Shown: in pieces, positions 1-7,021 of the stretch
Layout of the letters: every line of letters starts with the position of its first letter
Position numbering within the stretch: position 1 is the first letter of the stretch
DNA from: Candidatus Cibiobacter qucibialis
Lineage (GTDB): Bacteria; Bacillota; Clostridia; Oscillospirales; Ruminococcaceae
NCBI GenBank assembly: GCA_004000625.1
Contig: SAUS01000093.1
Coordinates: forward strand, 1-7,979
Direction: 5' to 3'
Length of the DNA stretch: 7,979 nt
Made by a program: the position numbers and the translations under genes
The notes under the pieces: model-generated
What the model saw: only the letters and a program-made list of their open reading frames with translations
What the model was told of the DNA's origin: nothing
Database searches by the model: none

Positions 1-107
1 GTACCGCAACCCGACATTATCGAGCATTTTGGCAACGCAGATGCCGTGCCGCAGCCGCCGGAGCGGTGCTTAAGCCGTAAGGCGGGAATTGTGCGGTGTT
101 GCCCTAA
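1..107 (+). repeat. Left arm of long perfect inverted repeat
   Basis: Every base from 1 to 107 is the reverse complement of 7864-7970, with no mismatch. The match ends at 108/7863. The arm may continue left of the window. It contains small internal hairpins: 51-58 pairs with 63-69 around a CGGA loop with one bulged G, and 74-76 pairs with 81-83 around a GTAA loop. GGCAAC at 31-36 can also pair with GTTGCC at 98-103. One frame is open from 1 to a TAG at 121-123 but resembles no protein I know. No transposase or att-site motif is recognised. It is best read as one copy of a dispersed element or as the boundary of a cassette. Confidence 0.97.
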
Positions 108-131
108 AAATAAATTGGAGTAGCAAAGCTT
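108..131 (+). promoter_or_regulatory. AT-rich leader with ribosome binding site of the first gene
   Basis: This 24-nt stretch between the left repeat arm and the first ATG is A-rich and contains GGAG at 117-120, 11 nt before the ATG at 132. No convincing promoter fits inside it. A TTGTGC/TAAATT pair at 89-94 and 111-116 would start the transcript downstream of the GGAG, so it was discarded. Transcription of the operon therefore probably enters through, or starts upstream of, the left repeat arm. Confidence 0.55.
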
Positions 132-1262
132 ATGCGAACCATTGCCATCCCGCAGCTGTACTGCGGGGCATCCGGCAAAAAAGGAGCCTATAACCGGCAG
201 GAGGTTGGCCTTGCACGGGCGTTTGCCGCCCTGGGCTGCCGGGCTGTTGTACTGTACCCGGACCCGGACGCCGCCCCCGAAGCTGTGACCAGCGAGGACC
301 TGGAGCCCAATGTGCGCATCTATTATGTGCCGGCCCGCAAAGCCGGGGTCAGTGCCTTTTACCGCACCTGGCAGCCGCTGCTGAACGAGCATGTGGACGC
401 CGTGCATGTGATGGGGGATAACGCCCTCGGCGTGCCGGGGCTGTACCGCTTTTGCCGGGATCACGATATCTTTTTCTACAGCCAGCTGGGGGCCATCAAA
501 AGTACGTCCGAAAACCCGGCTATGCGGGCTGTGATGGACCTTTTGTGCCGCCGCAACCTGGCTATCTACCGCAAAACCCCCACCTATGCCAAAACCCCCG
601 CCGTGGCCGCCCAGCTGGAACAGCTGCATGTGCCATGCGCCGGGGTAATGCCCGTTGGGCTGGATACCGCCATCATCCCCAATGCAAATGGGGAAAAACA
701 TGAACTGCGGGAATTTTTGAAGCTGGACCCCAAAGCCAACTATCTTGTTTTTGTGGGGCGGCTGGATTCCTACAAGCGCCCGCTGGACCTGGTGCCGGTA
801 CTGGAAGCACTGCCCCGCAGCTGGAACGCGGTGGTCATCGGGCAGGGGAGCCTGACCGGGGAACTGCAGGATGCCCTGCGCACCCACAAGCTGGAAAACC
901 GCTGTACCTGCATTCCCCAGCTGCCCAACGCAACCGTGCAGGCCTATTACCATGCCTGCGATGTGTTTGTGAACTTTAATGACGGCGAAATTTTTGGCAT
1001 GAGCCTGCTGGAAGCCATGTATGCGGGCTGCCCGCCGGTTGCCCGCCATGCGCCGGGGCCAGATTTGATCATAGAGCCCGGCACCAGCGGCTATTTTGCC
1101 GATACCCCTGCCCAGTTTGCTGAGGCCATCCAGAAAGCAGCGGCGGACCCGGCTTGCGGCCACGCTGCCCAGCGCCGCGTGAATGAACATTTCCTGTGGG
1201 CAAACAGCGCCGAAACCGCCCTGGCCATGCTGGACAAACAAGGAGGAAACCGCCGTGGATAA
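132..1262 (+). CDS. GT4-family glycosyltransferase (GT-B fold)
   Basis: This 376-residue cytoplasmic enzyme of the GT4 family would transfer a sugar from a nucleotide-sugar donor to a growing glycan. The donor and acceptor cannot be read from sequence. The N-terminal half is the acceptor-side Rossmann domain. The donor domain begins near residue 203 with the FVGRLDSYKRP strand-loop, giving the basic donor-phosphate pair R210 and K215. The E-x7-E signature lies in EIFGMSLLEA (E286 and E294). The length is normal for the family and there is no signal peptide or membrane segment. The ATG at 132 follows GGAG by 11 nt. Its last codons overlap the next gene by 8 nt, which indicates translational coupling. 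It is the first gene of the operon, only 24 nt inside the left repeat arm. Family assignment is sure; specificity is unknown. Confidence 0.95.
   Translation: MRTIAIPQLYCGASGKKGAYNRQEVGLARAFAALGCRAVVLYPDPDAAPEAVTSEDLEPNVRIYYVPARKAGVSAFYRTWQPLLNEHVDAVHVMGDNALGVPGLYRFCRDHDIFFYSQLGAIKSTSENPAMRAVMDLLCRRNLAIYRKTPTYAKTPAVAAQLEQLHVPCAGVMPVGLDTAIIPNANGEKHELREFLKLDPKANYLVFVGRLDSYKRPLDLVPVLEALPRSWNAVVIGQGSLTGELQDALRTHKLENRCTCIPQLPNATVQAYYHACDVFVNFNDGEIFGMSLLEAMYAGCPPVARHAPGPDLIIEPGTSGYFADTPAQFAEAIQKAAADPACGHAAQRRVNEHFLWANSAETALAMLDKQGGNRRG
1241..1246 (+). promoter_or_regulatory. Strong ribosome binding site selecting the GTG start at 1255
   Basis: AGGAGG lies 8 nt before GTG at 1255, inside the 3' end of the first GT4 gene. 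It decides the start of the second gene. The ATG at 1183 in the same frame would give a 72-nt overlap and lacks a comparable site. Confidence 0.85.
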
Positions 1263-2166
1263 TGATGGAGCCTTGCTGGAGGTACTGCGCAATACCTATA
1301 AAGGGCTGCGCTTCCGGTGGAAATACCGCGGCCTGATCATTCTGCCCGCGGAACAGGGCAATGCGGCTGCTGCCGATGCCATCCGCGCCGGGCAGCCATT
1401 TCTGTTCGGCCGCTGCGGTGCAACCGAGATGCGCACCGTGGCCGAATATTTGACCGGGAAATATACCGAGAAAACCAGGGGTGAGATCAACACCCTGTCC
1501 GGTGTGTTTCCCACCGATGATAAAGCGCTGAACCGCTTCTGCAAGCTGTATACTTCCTGCGCTCAGGGGGCGGACCTGCTGGCGCTGTGGGATGTGGGGG
1601 CCGAGCGGCAGGTAATCGATGGCTGCCACGGCACCCGCTTTACCCAGTTGCGCGCGCTGGAACCATATTATTATGCCAACCCCTGGAGCGCCGCACTGGC
1701 CGGAAAGCATGTGCTGGTGGTACACCCCTTTGCGGATACCATCCGCGCCCAGTACCAAAAGCGCGGGGAGCTGTTCACCAACGCCCCCGGCGGGGTAAAC
1801 ACTCTGCCGAAACTGGCCTCCCTGACCGTCATCCCGGCAGTGCAGGGCCTTGCCGGGCAGAAAACCGGGTATGATACCTGGTTTGATGCCCTTGCCGCAA
1901 TGGAAAAACAGATGGATGCCTGCGATTATGAGGTTGCTATCATTGGCGCAGGTGCTTACGGCCTGCCGCTGGCCGCCCATGCGCGGGACACCGGCCATGT
2001 TGCCGTCCAGATGAGCGGCGCTACGCAGCTGCTGTTTGGCATCAAGGGCCGCCGGTGGGACACCCACCCCCAAATCAGCAAGCTGTATAACCCTGCATGG
2101 GTGCGCCCCGCCCCCGCCGAACAGCCCGCCAACAAGCAGGCGGTGGAGGGTGGCAGCTACTGGTAG
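1255..2166 (+). CDS. Conserved uncharacterised protein of glycan loci, possibly GT-D-like glycosyltransferase
   Basis: The predicted product has 303 residues, read from a GTG start with a perfect AGGAGG site 8 nt upstream. The gene overlaps the preceding GT4 gene by 8 nt. Two blocks stand out. An N-terminal FGRCGATEM stretch (51-59) resembles in style the R-x-G-(D/S)-x-E motif of GT-D/DUF1792-type transferases. A C-terminal Rossmann-like segment has VAIIGAGAYGLPLAAHA (227-243), followed by a conserved-looking stretch around GATQLLFGIKGRRWD (255-269). That C-terminal block is what I associate with uncharacterised proteins of capsule and rhamnan gene clusters. No DXD, E-x7-E or membrane segment is seen. 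Context suggests a cytoplasmic sugar-transfer role. An NAD-dependent sugar-modifying enzyme is an alternative because of the glycine-rich GxGxxG loop. The gene is real; its function is not established. Confidence 0.8.
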   Translation: MDNDGALLEVLRNTYKGLRFRWKYRGLIILPAEQGNAAAADAIRAGQPFLFGRCGATEMRTVAEYLTGKYTEKTRGEINTLSGVFPTDDKALNRFCKLYTSCAQGADLLALWDVGAERQVIDGCHGTRFTQLRALEPYYYANPWSAALAGKHVLVVHPFADTIRAQYQKRGELFTNAPGGVNTLPKLASLTVIPAVQGLAGQKTGYDTWFDALAAMEKQMDACDYEVAIIGAGAYGLPLAAHARDTGHVAVQMSGATQLLFGIKGRRWDTHPQISKLYNPAWVRPAPAEQPANKQAVEGGSYW

Positions 2167-2222
2167 AACTTGCGCCCCTAAAATTACGTTATAACAAACC
2201 GTCCGCCCGAATCCAGATGTGC

Positions 2223-2229
2223 AAAGGAG
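2223..2229 (+). promoter_or_regulatory. Ribosome binding site selecting the ATG start at 2238
   Basis: AAAGGAG ends 8 nt before ATG 2238. This places the start of the second GT4 gene there rather than at the in-frame ATG at 2097, which lies inside the preceding gene. The 71-nt gap after that gene (2167-2237) is locally AT-richer but has no well-spaced promoter. Confidence 0.85.
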
Positions 2230-2237
2230 CCGTATCC

Positions 2238-3350
2238 ATGAAGATCCTGATGATCAGCAACCACCTTGGCGTGCAAAGCGGGGTGCAGCGCTATGTGCAG
2301 AACCTTCTGCTCAATCTGGACCTTACCCGCTACCAGGTGGATCTGTTTGTCGGCCTTTGCCCGCCAGATCAAGCTTCGTGCGCGCCGGCACTGGAAGCAG
2401 CCGGGGTGCATATCATTGCGGTGCCGGACAATAAAAAAGCCCGTATCCGCGCACTGTACCAGCATCTGAAAACCCATAAGGATTACGATATCATCCATTA
2501 CCATACTGCCAGCAAAATCGGCGCGCCCGTCTGCGGTATGATGCGGGTGCTCTGCCCCCATGCCAAGATCATTGTGCACAGCCATATCGTTTACCCACCC
2601 ATGACGCTGACCTGGCGCGCCGCCCATCTGGTGTACCAGCTGTTTGCAGATTACTTTCTGGGCTGCGGCGTGGCTGCGGGCCGGTTTGTGTTTGGTGACC
2701 ATATCGACCGCAGGCCGAACTTTTCCGTTGCCTGCAATGCGGTGGACCAAACCCGCTTTTACCCCAACGCCGCGGCGCGCACGGCAATCCGCGCCCAGTA
2801 CGGCATTACCGGAACCGAGCGTCTGGCCGGGTTTGTAGGGCGGCTCAACCACCAGAAAAATCCGCTCTACCTCATCCGGGTGTTTGCGGCTATGGTTCAG
2901 CAGGACCCCCGCTGGAAGCTGCTGTTGGTGGGCGGCGGCGAGCAGGAACAGCCCATGCGGGAACTTGCCGCCCAGCTTGGCGTGGCGGACCGGGTGCTGT
3001 TTGCCGGGGTGCAGAACAATGTGCCCGACTATATGAATGCCTTTGACCTGTTTTTGCTGCCCAGTAACTTTGAAGGCAGCCCCGTTACCCTGGTGGAAGC
3101 CCAGGGCTGCGGCGTGCCCTGCCTGGCCTCCACCAATGTGCCGGGGGATGGCTCGGTGACCGAGCTGGTGCATTTTCTGCCGCTCAGTGCCCCGTTTGAA
3201 GAGTGGGCCAAAACGGCGGATTCCATTGCTCCCGGCGGGCCGCACGCGGACTATTGGCCCACGCTGGCCGCTGCCGGTTATGAGCTGAAAACCGCTGCAC
3301 ACCGCATGGAGCAGGTGTATGATAAAGTGGCAGGGGAGGGCGCACGATGA
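2238..3350 (+). CDS. GT4-family glycosyltransferase (second copy type)
   Basis: This 370-residue retaining GT-B glycosyltransferase is a full-length GT4 enzyme of the kind common in exopolysaccharide loci. The N-terminus, MKILMISNHLGVQSGVQRYV, is the typical first strand and glycine/serine loop of the Glyco_transf_4 domain. The donor domain starts near 197 with FVGRLNHQKNP, giving R202 and K207. The E-x7-E signature is EGSPVTLVEA (E279 and E287), which is followed by GCGVPCLAS. The protein has no membrane segment. It is clearly diverged from the first GT4 enzyme, so the two probably act at different linkages rather than being a recent duplicate. Its stop codon shares an ATGA with the start of the fucosyltransferase gene, so the two are translationally coupled. 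The sugar and linkage are unknown. Confidence 0.95.
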   Translation: MKILMISNHLGVQSGVQRYVQNLLLNLDLTRYQVDLFVGLCPPDQASCAPALEAAGVHIIAVPDNKKARIRALYQHLKTHKDYDIIHYHTASKIGAPVCGMMRVLCPHAKIIVHSHIVYPPMTLTWRAAHLVYQLFADYFLGCGVAAGRFVFGDHIDRRPNFSVACNAVDQTRFYPNAAARTAIRAQYGITGTERLAGFVGRLNHQKNPLYLIRVFAAMVQQDPRWKLLLVGGGEQEQPMRELAAQLGVADRVLFAGVQNNVPDYMNAFDLFLLPSNFEGSPVTLVEAQGCGVPCLASTNVPGDGSVTELVHFLPLSAPFEEWAKTADSIAPGGPHADYWPTLAAAGYELKTAAHRMEQVYDKVAGEGAR

Positions 3351-4291
3351 TTTACGCCGAACTTTCCGGCGGGCTGGGCAACCAGATGTTTGTGTATGCC
3401 TTTGCCCGCGCCATGGGCCTGTGCTGCCAGGAGCCTGTCACTTTGATTGACCGGCAGGACTGGAAAACCGGCTCCCCGGCCCACACTGCATTGGCATTGC
3501 AGGCACTGCATATCAGCTCAGAGGTGCAGTTCATCACCAATGCAGGCTTTGCCAAGCAGCATCTGCCGGTGCAGAACGCCGCCAAGGCCCTGATGATCCG
3601 CCACGAACAGCGTGTGGGCTTGATGGACCGGGACTGGCACCCCTTTGAAGCCCGCATGGCCCCTATGCTGAACGCCATCGGCCTGCATTTTGCGACTGAT
3701 GGCTTTACCCCTGCCAAGCGCGGTCACGCCAAAAACTTTCTGGCCTGGGGGTACTTCCAGGGGGCAGATTATTTTAAGGACCAGGCTGAAACTATCCGGG
3801 CGGAGCTGCTGCCCATTGAAAACCCGGAACACGGCTTTACCGCTGCGGCCGCCGCCTTTGCGCGGGAAATTGAGGCGAGCCCGTTCCCCGTCTGCCTGCA
3901 TTGGCGCTGCGGGGATTACCTGCTGCCGCAGAACGCGGCCCTGCAGGTCTGCACGCCGGAGTATTACGCCGCCGCCTGCCGCACGGTGTGCCAAAGCCTG
4001 CCCCAGGCGGAACTGTTTGTCTTTTCAGACGACCCCGCCTATGTGCGGCAGCATCTGGACGCTGCGGGCCTGCCGGTGCATTACAGCACCGGGGCAAAAA
4101 GTGCCGCGGCGGACCTTGCCCTGATGCGCCGCTGCCGGGCGTTTGTGCTGAGCAACTCCACCTTCAGCTGGTGGGGGCAGTGGCTGGCCGGTGTGCCGGG
4201 CCGCTGTGTGATCGCGCCGGACCGCTGGTACGCCAACGGAAAAAAGACCGCCCTGTATGACCACGACTGGACATTGATCCCGACAAAGTAA
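3347..4291 (+). CDS. GT11-family alpha-1,2-fucosyltransferase-like protein
   Basis: The product has 314 residues. GT11 enzymes move fucose from GDP-fucose, usually in alpha-1,2 linkage to galactose, making H-antigen-like ends. Family marks are the N-terminal SGGLGNQMFVYAFA (7-20), the GDP-fucose-binding motif at 185-191, VFSDD (225-229) and SNSTFSWWG (269-277). The length is normal for bacterial members. The oddity is in the HxRRGDY motif, which reads HWRCGDY: H185, R187, G189, D190 and Y191 are kept, but the second arginine is Cys188. This may alter activity or donor use. The gene starts in an ATGA overlap with the preceding GT4 gene, with GGGGAGG at 3333-3339. The GT2 gene follows after 14 nt. 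The family is sure. Fucose transfer is likely but not certain given the substitution. Confidence 0.9.
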   Translation: MIYAELSGGLGNQMFVYAFARAMGLCCQEPVTLIDRQDWKTGSPAHTALALQALHISSEVQFITNAGFAKQHLPVQNAAKALMIRHEQRVGLMDRDWHPFEARMAPMLNAIGLHFATDGFTPAKRGHAKNFLAWGYFQGADYFKDQAETIRAELLPIENPEHGFTAAAAAFAREIEASPFPVCLHWRCGDYLLPQNAALQVCTPEYYAAACRTVCQSLPQAELFVFSDDPAYVRQHLDAAGLPVHYSTGAKSAAADLALMRRCRAFVLSNSTFSWWGQWLAGVPGRCVIAPDRWYANGKKTALYDHDWTLIPTK

Positions 4292-4305
4292 AGGAAACAA
4301 CTGCG

Positions 4306-5328
4306 ATGGAACGCACAGGAAACATCACATTTTCGGTCATTGTGCCGGTGTATAATGTGCAGGCTTATCTTTCTGCCTGCGTCAAAAGCGTGGTGGAGCA
4401 GGCCGGCCCGGCGGACTGGGAGTGCATCCTGGTGGACGATGGCTCCACGGATGCCTGCCCCGCCATGTGTGATGCTTTTGCTCAGCTTTGCCCCGGCGTT
4501 ACGGTCATCCACCGCTCTAACGGCGGGCTGGCCGCCGCGCGCAATACCGGCATCAAGGCCGCCAAAGGCAAGTGGCTGCTGTTTTTGGACAGCGACGATT
4601 ACTGGCCGCCCCATATGCTGGAAAAGCTGCGCGCCGCCCTGGCCGCCGCGCCGGGTTACCGCTGGTACGTCTGCCGCTATCTGGAGCAGGACGAAAGCCA
4701 GGGGATGGATGCCAAGCCTTATCCCGGCCCGGTGGAGCGGTTCACCCCCGGCCCGGATGCCGACCCCGATTACGCCGCCCGCGTGGCGCGGCTGTATGCC
4801 GCGGGCCACTGGGCGGTCTGGCGCTTTTGTATTGACCGGGAATTTCTGGTTAAGTATAACCTGCTTTTCTGGAATGAGGTCCGCTGGGCGGAGGATTATC
4901 CCTTTGACCTGGTGCTGGCCGGTGCCTGCCCCAAGCTGTATTACCTGGATGTAGAGCTGGTGGTCTACCGCGCCAACCGGGCGGGCAGCCTGTTGAACGC
5001 GGGCCTTGCCAAACATTTTGCGGGCATCGCGGCGGTCATCCACCGGTTTGAAAAAATGTTCGCCGCGCCGGACTGCCCCTGGACCCCGGCGGAGCAAGCC
5101 GAGATCTGGCGGCGCACCGCCAATGTGTTCTGGCCGCAGGCCCGCGGCGCTGCCTGCCGTGATGCCGAGGTACGCGCCGCCTGTGCCCCCGGCCTGACCG
5201 CCTGCAAAGCACTGTGGAAACTGGGGGACGAGAACACCCGCCCGGACTGGAAGCTGTTTGCCTTCCTGCTCAACCACTTCGGCCCCCGCTTTGCCCTTTG
5301 GGCGGCCGGGCTGCTGAAACGGAAATAA
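4306..5328 (+). CDS. GT2-family glycosyltransferase (GT-A fold)
   Basis: This 340-residue inverting glycosyltransferase has a classic GT2 N-terminal domain: FSVIVPVYNV (9-18), ILVDDGSTD (41-49) for nucleotide binding, the SNGGLAAARN stretch (71-80), and the metal-binding DXD-type LDSDD (94-98). An ED pair at E196-D197 within WAEDYPFD fits the catalytic-base region. The C-terminal part (about 205-340) is variable and probably binds the acceptor. There is no transmembrane segment, so this is not a processive synthase. AAAGGAA at 4290-4296 lies 9 nt before ATG 4306. It is the last gene before the 155-nt hairpin-bearing spacer. GT2 is certain; donor and linkage are unknown. Confidence 0.95.
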   Translation: MERTGNITFSVIVPVYNVQAYLSACVKSVVEQAGPADWECILVDDGSTDACPAMCDAFAQLCPGVTVIHRSNGGLAAARNTGIKAAKGKWLLFLDSDDYWPPHMLEKLRAALAAAPGYRWYVCRYLEQDESQGMDAKPYPGPVERFTPGPDADPDYAARVARLYAAGHWAVWRFCIDREFLVKYNLLFWNEVRWAEDYPFDLVLAGACPKLYYLDVELVVYRANRAGSLLNAGLAKHFAGIAAVIHRFEKMFAAPDCPWTPAEQAEIWRRTANVFWPQARGAACRDAEVRAACAPGLTACKALWKLGDENTRPDWKLFAFLLNHFGPRFALWAAGLLKRK

Positions 5329-5347
5329 AGCTCTGCACCCATTGTAG

Positions 5348-5369
5348 GGGGCGGCGTCCCCGATGCCCC
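5348..5369 (+). repeat. Short hairpin repeat, copy 1 (GTAGGG-headed)
   Basis: Arm 5348-5356 pairs with 5361-5369 around a TCCC loop: nine positions, including one G-T wobble and one G-A mismatch. It is preceded by GTAGG from 5344. There is no T-run after it, so an intrinsic terminator is unlikely. The style matches GC-rich short palindromes scattered between genes in Oscillospiraceae (general impression, not searched). It is probably transcribed and may modulate the mRNA between the GT2 and flippase genes. Confidence 0.65.
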
Positions 5370-5388
5370 ATGAACCTCTGCCGTAAAT

Positions 5389-5400
5389 GCCGGTTTCGGC
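5389..5400 (+). repeat. Minor hairpin between the two spacer repeats
   Basis: GCCG at 5389-5392 pairs with CGGC at 5397-5400 around a GTTT loop. It is only a 4-bp stem and may be chance in GC-rich DNA. It is listed because it sits midway between the two stronger spacer hairpins. Confidence 0.3.
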
Positions 5401-5414
5401 TCCATGCCCCGTAG

Positions 5415-5436
5415 GGTGGGGTCACTCGACCCCGCC
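5415..5436 (+). repeat. Short hairpin repeat, copy 2 (GTAGGG-headed)
   Basis: Arm 5415-5423 pairs with 5428-5436 around an ACTC loop, nine positions with one G-T wobble. It is preceded by GTAGG from 5411. It shares its layout with copy 1: a GTAGGG lead, a nine-position stem and a four-base loop. The two leads are 67 nt apart. No T-run follows, so it is not a convincing terminator. It lies about 50 nt before the flippase start. Confidence 0.7.
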
Positions 5437-5468
5437 GCCTTTCCGCGCCTTGACCCTATCAAAACACC

Positions 5469-5475
5469 TAGGAGA
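5469..5475 (+). promoter_or_regulatory. Ribosome binding site selecting the TTG start at 5484
   Basis: TAGGAGA lies 8 nt upstream of TTG 5484. No ATG or GTG exists in frame close to this site. The next in-frame Met codon is at residue 21, within the first membrane helix, so TTG is the likely start. Confidence 0.75.
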
Positions 5476-5483
5476 ACACCTGA

Positions 5484-7007
5484 TTGCGTACACAAAAAAC
5501 AATTTTGAACCTGGTCTATGCGCTGGGGTCCAGCCTGCTGCTGATGTTGCTGGGCTTTGCCACGCGGCGGCTGCTGGTATTTAACTTTGGCAACGATATC
5601 ACCGCCGCATCCCAGGTGGTGGATAAGCTGTTCAACTTTTTCTCCATCGCGGAATTCGGTGTTGGCAGCGTCATCAGCTACCGCTTGTATGAACAGATCG
5701 CCGCCAAGGATACCGAGAAGATCAGCAAATATATGTCCATGTATAAATGGGCATACCGCGCCGTGGGTGTGGTTATCTGCGTGCTGGCGGGCATCGGGGC
5801 GCTGGCCCTGCCGTGGATCATGCCCGGCGTAGCCAGCATCCAGACGGCCTATACCGTTTACCTGCTCAACACCATCTCCACGCTGTCGGGCTATTTCCTT
5901 GTCACCCGGCGGCTGATGTACACCTGCACCCAGCAGGGATACCTGTGTACCCGCATCGACTTCTGCTTTAATGTTGCCAACTATCTGGCCCGCATTGCCA
6001 TTGCGCTGTGGCTGCCAAACTATATTTTGTATTTCGGCGTCAGCATCCTGTTCAACACCGGTGCCAACCTGGTGGTGGCAGCGCGGTATAAAAAGGACTT
6101 CCCCGAACTGCACGAGGTCAAGGTTACTTTGCGGGATTTCAAGGATCTTGGCATCTTCCATGACCTCAAGTATTACCTGGTTCACCGCCTGTCCAACACC
6201 ATTTACGGCTCGTCCGATACCATCGTCACCAGCCGTATGTCGGGCAGCGCTATGACGGCTAACCTTGGCAACTATACCACCGTGTCGGACAGCGCCACCA
6301 ACATCGGCAATAAAATCATGGACAGCTTTGCCGCAGCCATCGGCAATATCGTGTACGATAAATCCGCCACGGCCAACGCCCATGATAAACAGGTGTTCTG
6401 GGGGCTGGATCTGTTCAGCTATTTTTTCGGCAGCTTTGTGGCAACGGCATATCTCTGCCTGTTCCAGCCGTTTATCGGCCTGTGGATGGGCAGTGACCGC
6501 CTGCTGCCGCTGGGCTTTGTTATTGTGTTCAGCCTGAACGAATATGTGGGCTGGAACCACCGGATGCTCGGCTCCTACCGCGCCGTGCTGGGCCACTTTG
6601 AGCAGGACCAGTGGTTCATGGTCGCCTCTGCCGCCACAAACCTGATTCTAAGCTTTGCACTCTTCCCGGCGTTTGGCATTACCGGCATTGTGGTGGCTAC
6701 CGTTGTGGCCCACTGCATCATGTGGGTGGGGCGCGGCATTGTGGTTTGCCGCCAGTATATGCGCGGCAGCGGCTGGCGCTACCTGCGGGTGCAGGCGGTG
6801 CATCTTGTCACCCTTGTGGTACTTATGGCAGGCAGCTACCGCGTGTGCGCCCTGTTGCCCGGCGGTATTCTGGGGCTGCTGGGGCGGGCTGTTGTGGTCT
6901 GCATCCTGCCCAACCTGCTGAACCTTGCGTTTTATATCTGGACCAGCGATGCCGCCTATCTGCGCACCCAGGCTGGCCACCTTTGGCAAAAAATTACCCA
7001 TCGTTAA
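5484..7007 (+). CDS. Wzx/PST-type polysaccharide flippase (MOP superfamily)
   Basis: This 507-residue polytopic membrane protein has the size and hydrophobic pattern of oligosaccharide-lipid flippases, which move undecaprenyl-linked sugar units from the cytoplasmic to the outer face. Likely helices lie at about 10-33, 45-66, 90-113, 121-141, 155-176 and 178-198. There is a polar central loop after residue 200, then a second hydrophobic half ending near LLNLAFYIW. Charged residues inside helices (for example the TRR at 27-29 and 141-143) are in keeping with a sugar-phosphate translocation channel. The start is a TTG with TAGGAGA 8 nt upstream. The 155-nt hairpin spacer separates it from the GT2 gene, and the GT6 gene follows after 14 nt. 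It is the only transporter in the window, which supports a lipid-linked assembly route. The exact substrate cannot be told. Confidence 0.92.
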   Translation: MRTQKTILNLVYALGSSLLLMLLGFATRRLLVFNFGNDITAASQVVDKLFNFFSIAEFGVGSVISYRLYEQIAAKDTEKISKYMSMYKWAYRAVGVVICVLAGIGALALPWIMPGVASIQTAYTVYLLNTISTLSGYFLVTRRLMYTCTQQGYLCTRIDFCFNVANYLARIAIALWLPNYILYFGVSILFNTGANLVVAARYKKDFPELHEVKVTLRDFKDLGIFHDLKYYLVHRLSNTIYGSSDTIVTSRMSGSAMTANLGNYTTVSDSATNIGNKIMDSFAAAIGNIVYDKSATANAHDKQVFWGLDLFSYFFGSFVATAYLCLFQPFIGLWMGSDRLLPLGFVIVFSLNEYVGWNHRMLGSYRAVLGHFEQDQWFMVASAATNLILSFALFPAFGITGIVVATVVAHCIMWVGRGIVVCRQYMRGSGWRYLRVQAVHLVTLVVLMAGSYRVCALLPGGILGLLGRAVVVCILPNLLNLAFYIWTSDAAYLRTQAGHLWQKITHR

Positions 7008-7013
7008 GGGGGA
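7006..7013 (+). promoter_or_regulatory. Ribosome binding site selecting the ATG start at 7022
   Basis: AAGGGGG overlaps the flippase stop codon and lies about 9 nt before ATG 7022. This fixes the start of the GT6 gene here, not at the in-frame ATG at 6611 deep inside the flippase gene. The protein from 7022 begins exactly where GT6 similarity begins. Confidence 0.8.
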
Positions 7014-7021
7014 AACACAAC

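Noticed and set aside
1183..1254. Upstream ATG 1183 as start of the second gene
   Set aside because: It would overlap the GT4 gene by 80 nt without a good ribosome binding site, while GTG 1255 has AGGAGG at ideal spacing.
2170..2195. Possible promoter TTGCGC/TATAAC in the gap before the second GT4 gene
   Set aside because: The spacing is only 14 bp and the -35 match is weak. It is not convincing without transcript data.
2097..2237. Upstream ATG 2097 as start of the second GT4 gene
   Set aside because: The extra 47 residues lie partly inside the preceding gene and are not GT4-like. ATG 2238 has AAAGGAG 8 nt upstream and begins with a typical GT4 first strand.
5450..5475. TTGACC as a -35 box upstream of the flippase
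   Set aside because: No -10-like hexamer occurs at 16-18 bp. That position is occupied by the ribosome binding site.
4965..6596. Long open frame on the minus strand (543 codons), and similar ones at 4081-5277, 2184-3302 and 1069-2073
   Set aside because: They lie antisense to genes with clear family motifs, run across gene borders and the spacer, and give low-complexity translations rich in His, Gln, Gly and Ala. They arise from GC-rich third positions.
6611..7021. Upstream ATG 6611 as start of the GT6 gene
   Set aside because: It lies deep inside the flippase gene. GT6 similarity starts right after ATG 7022, which has its own ribosome binding site.
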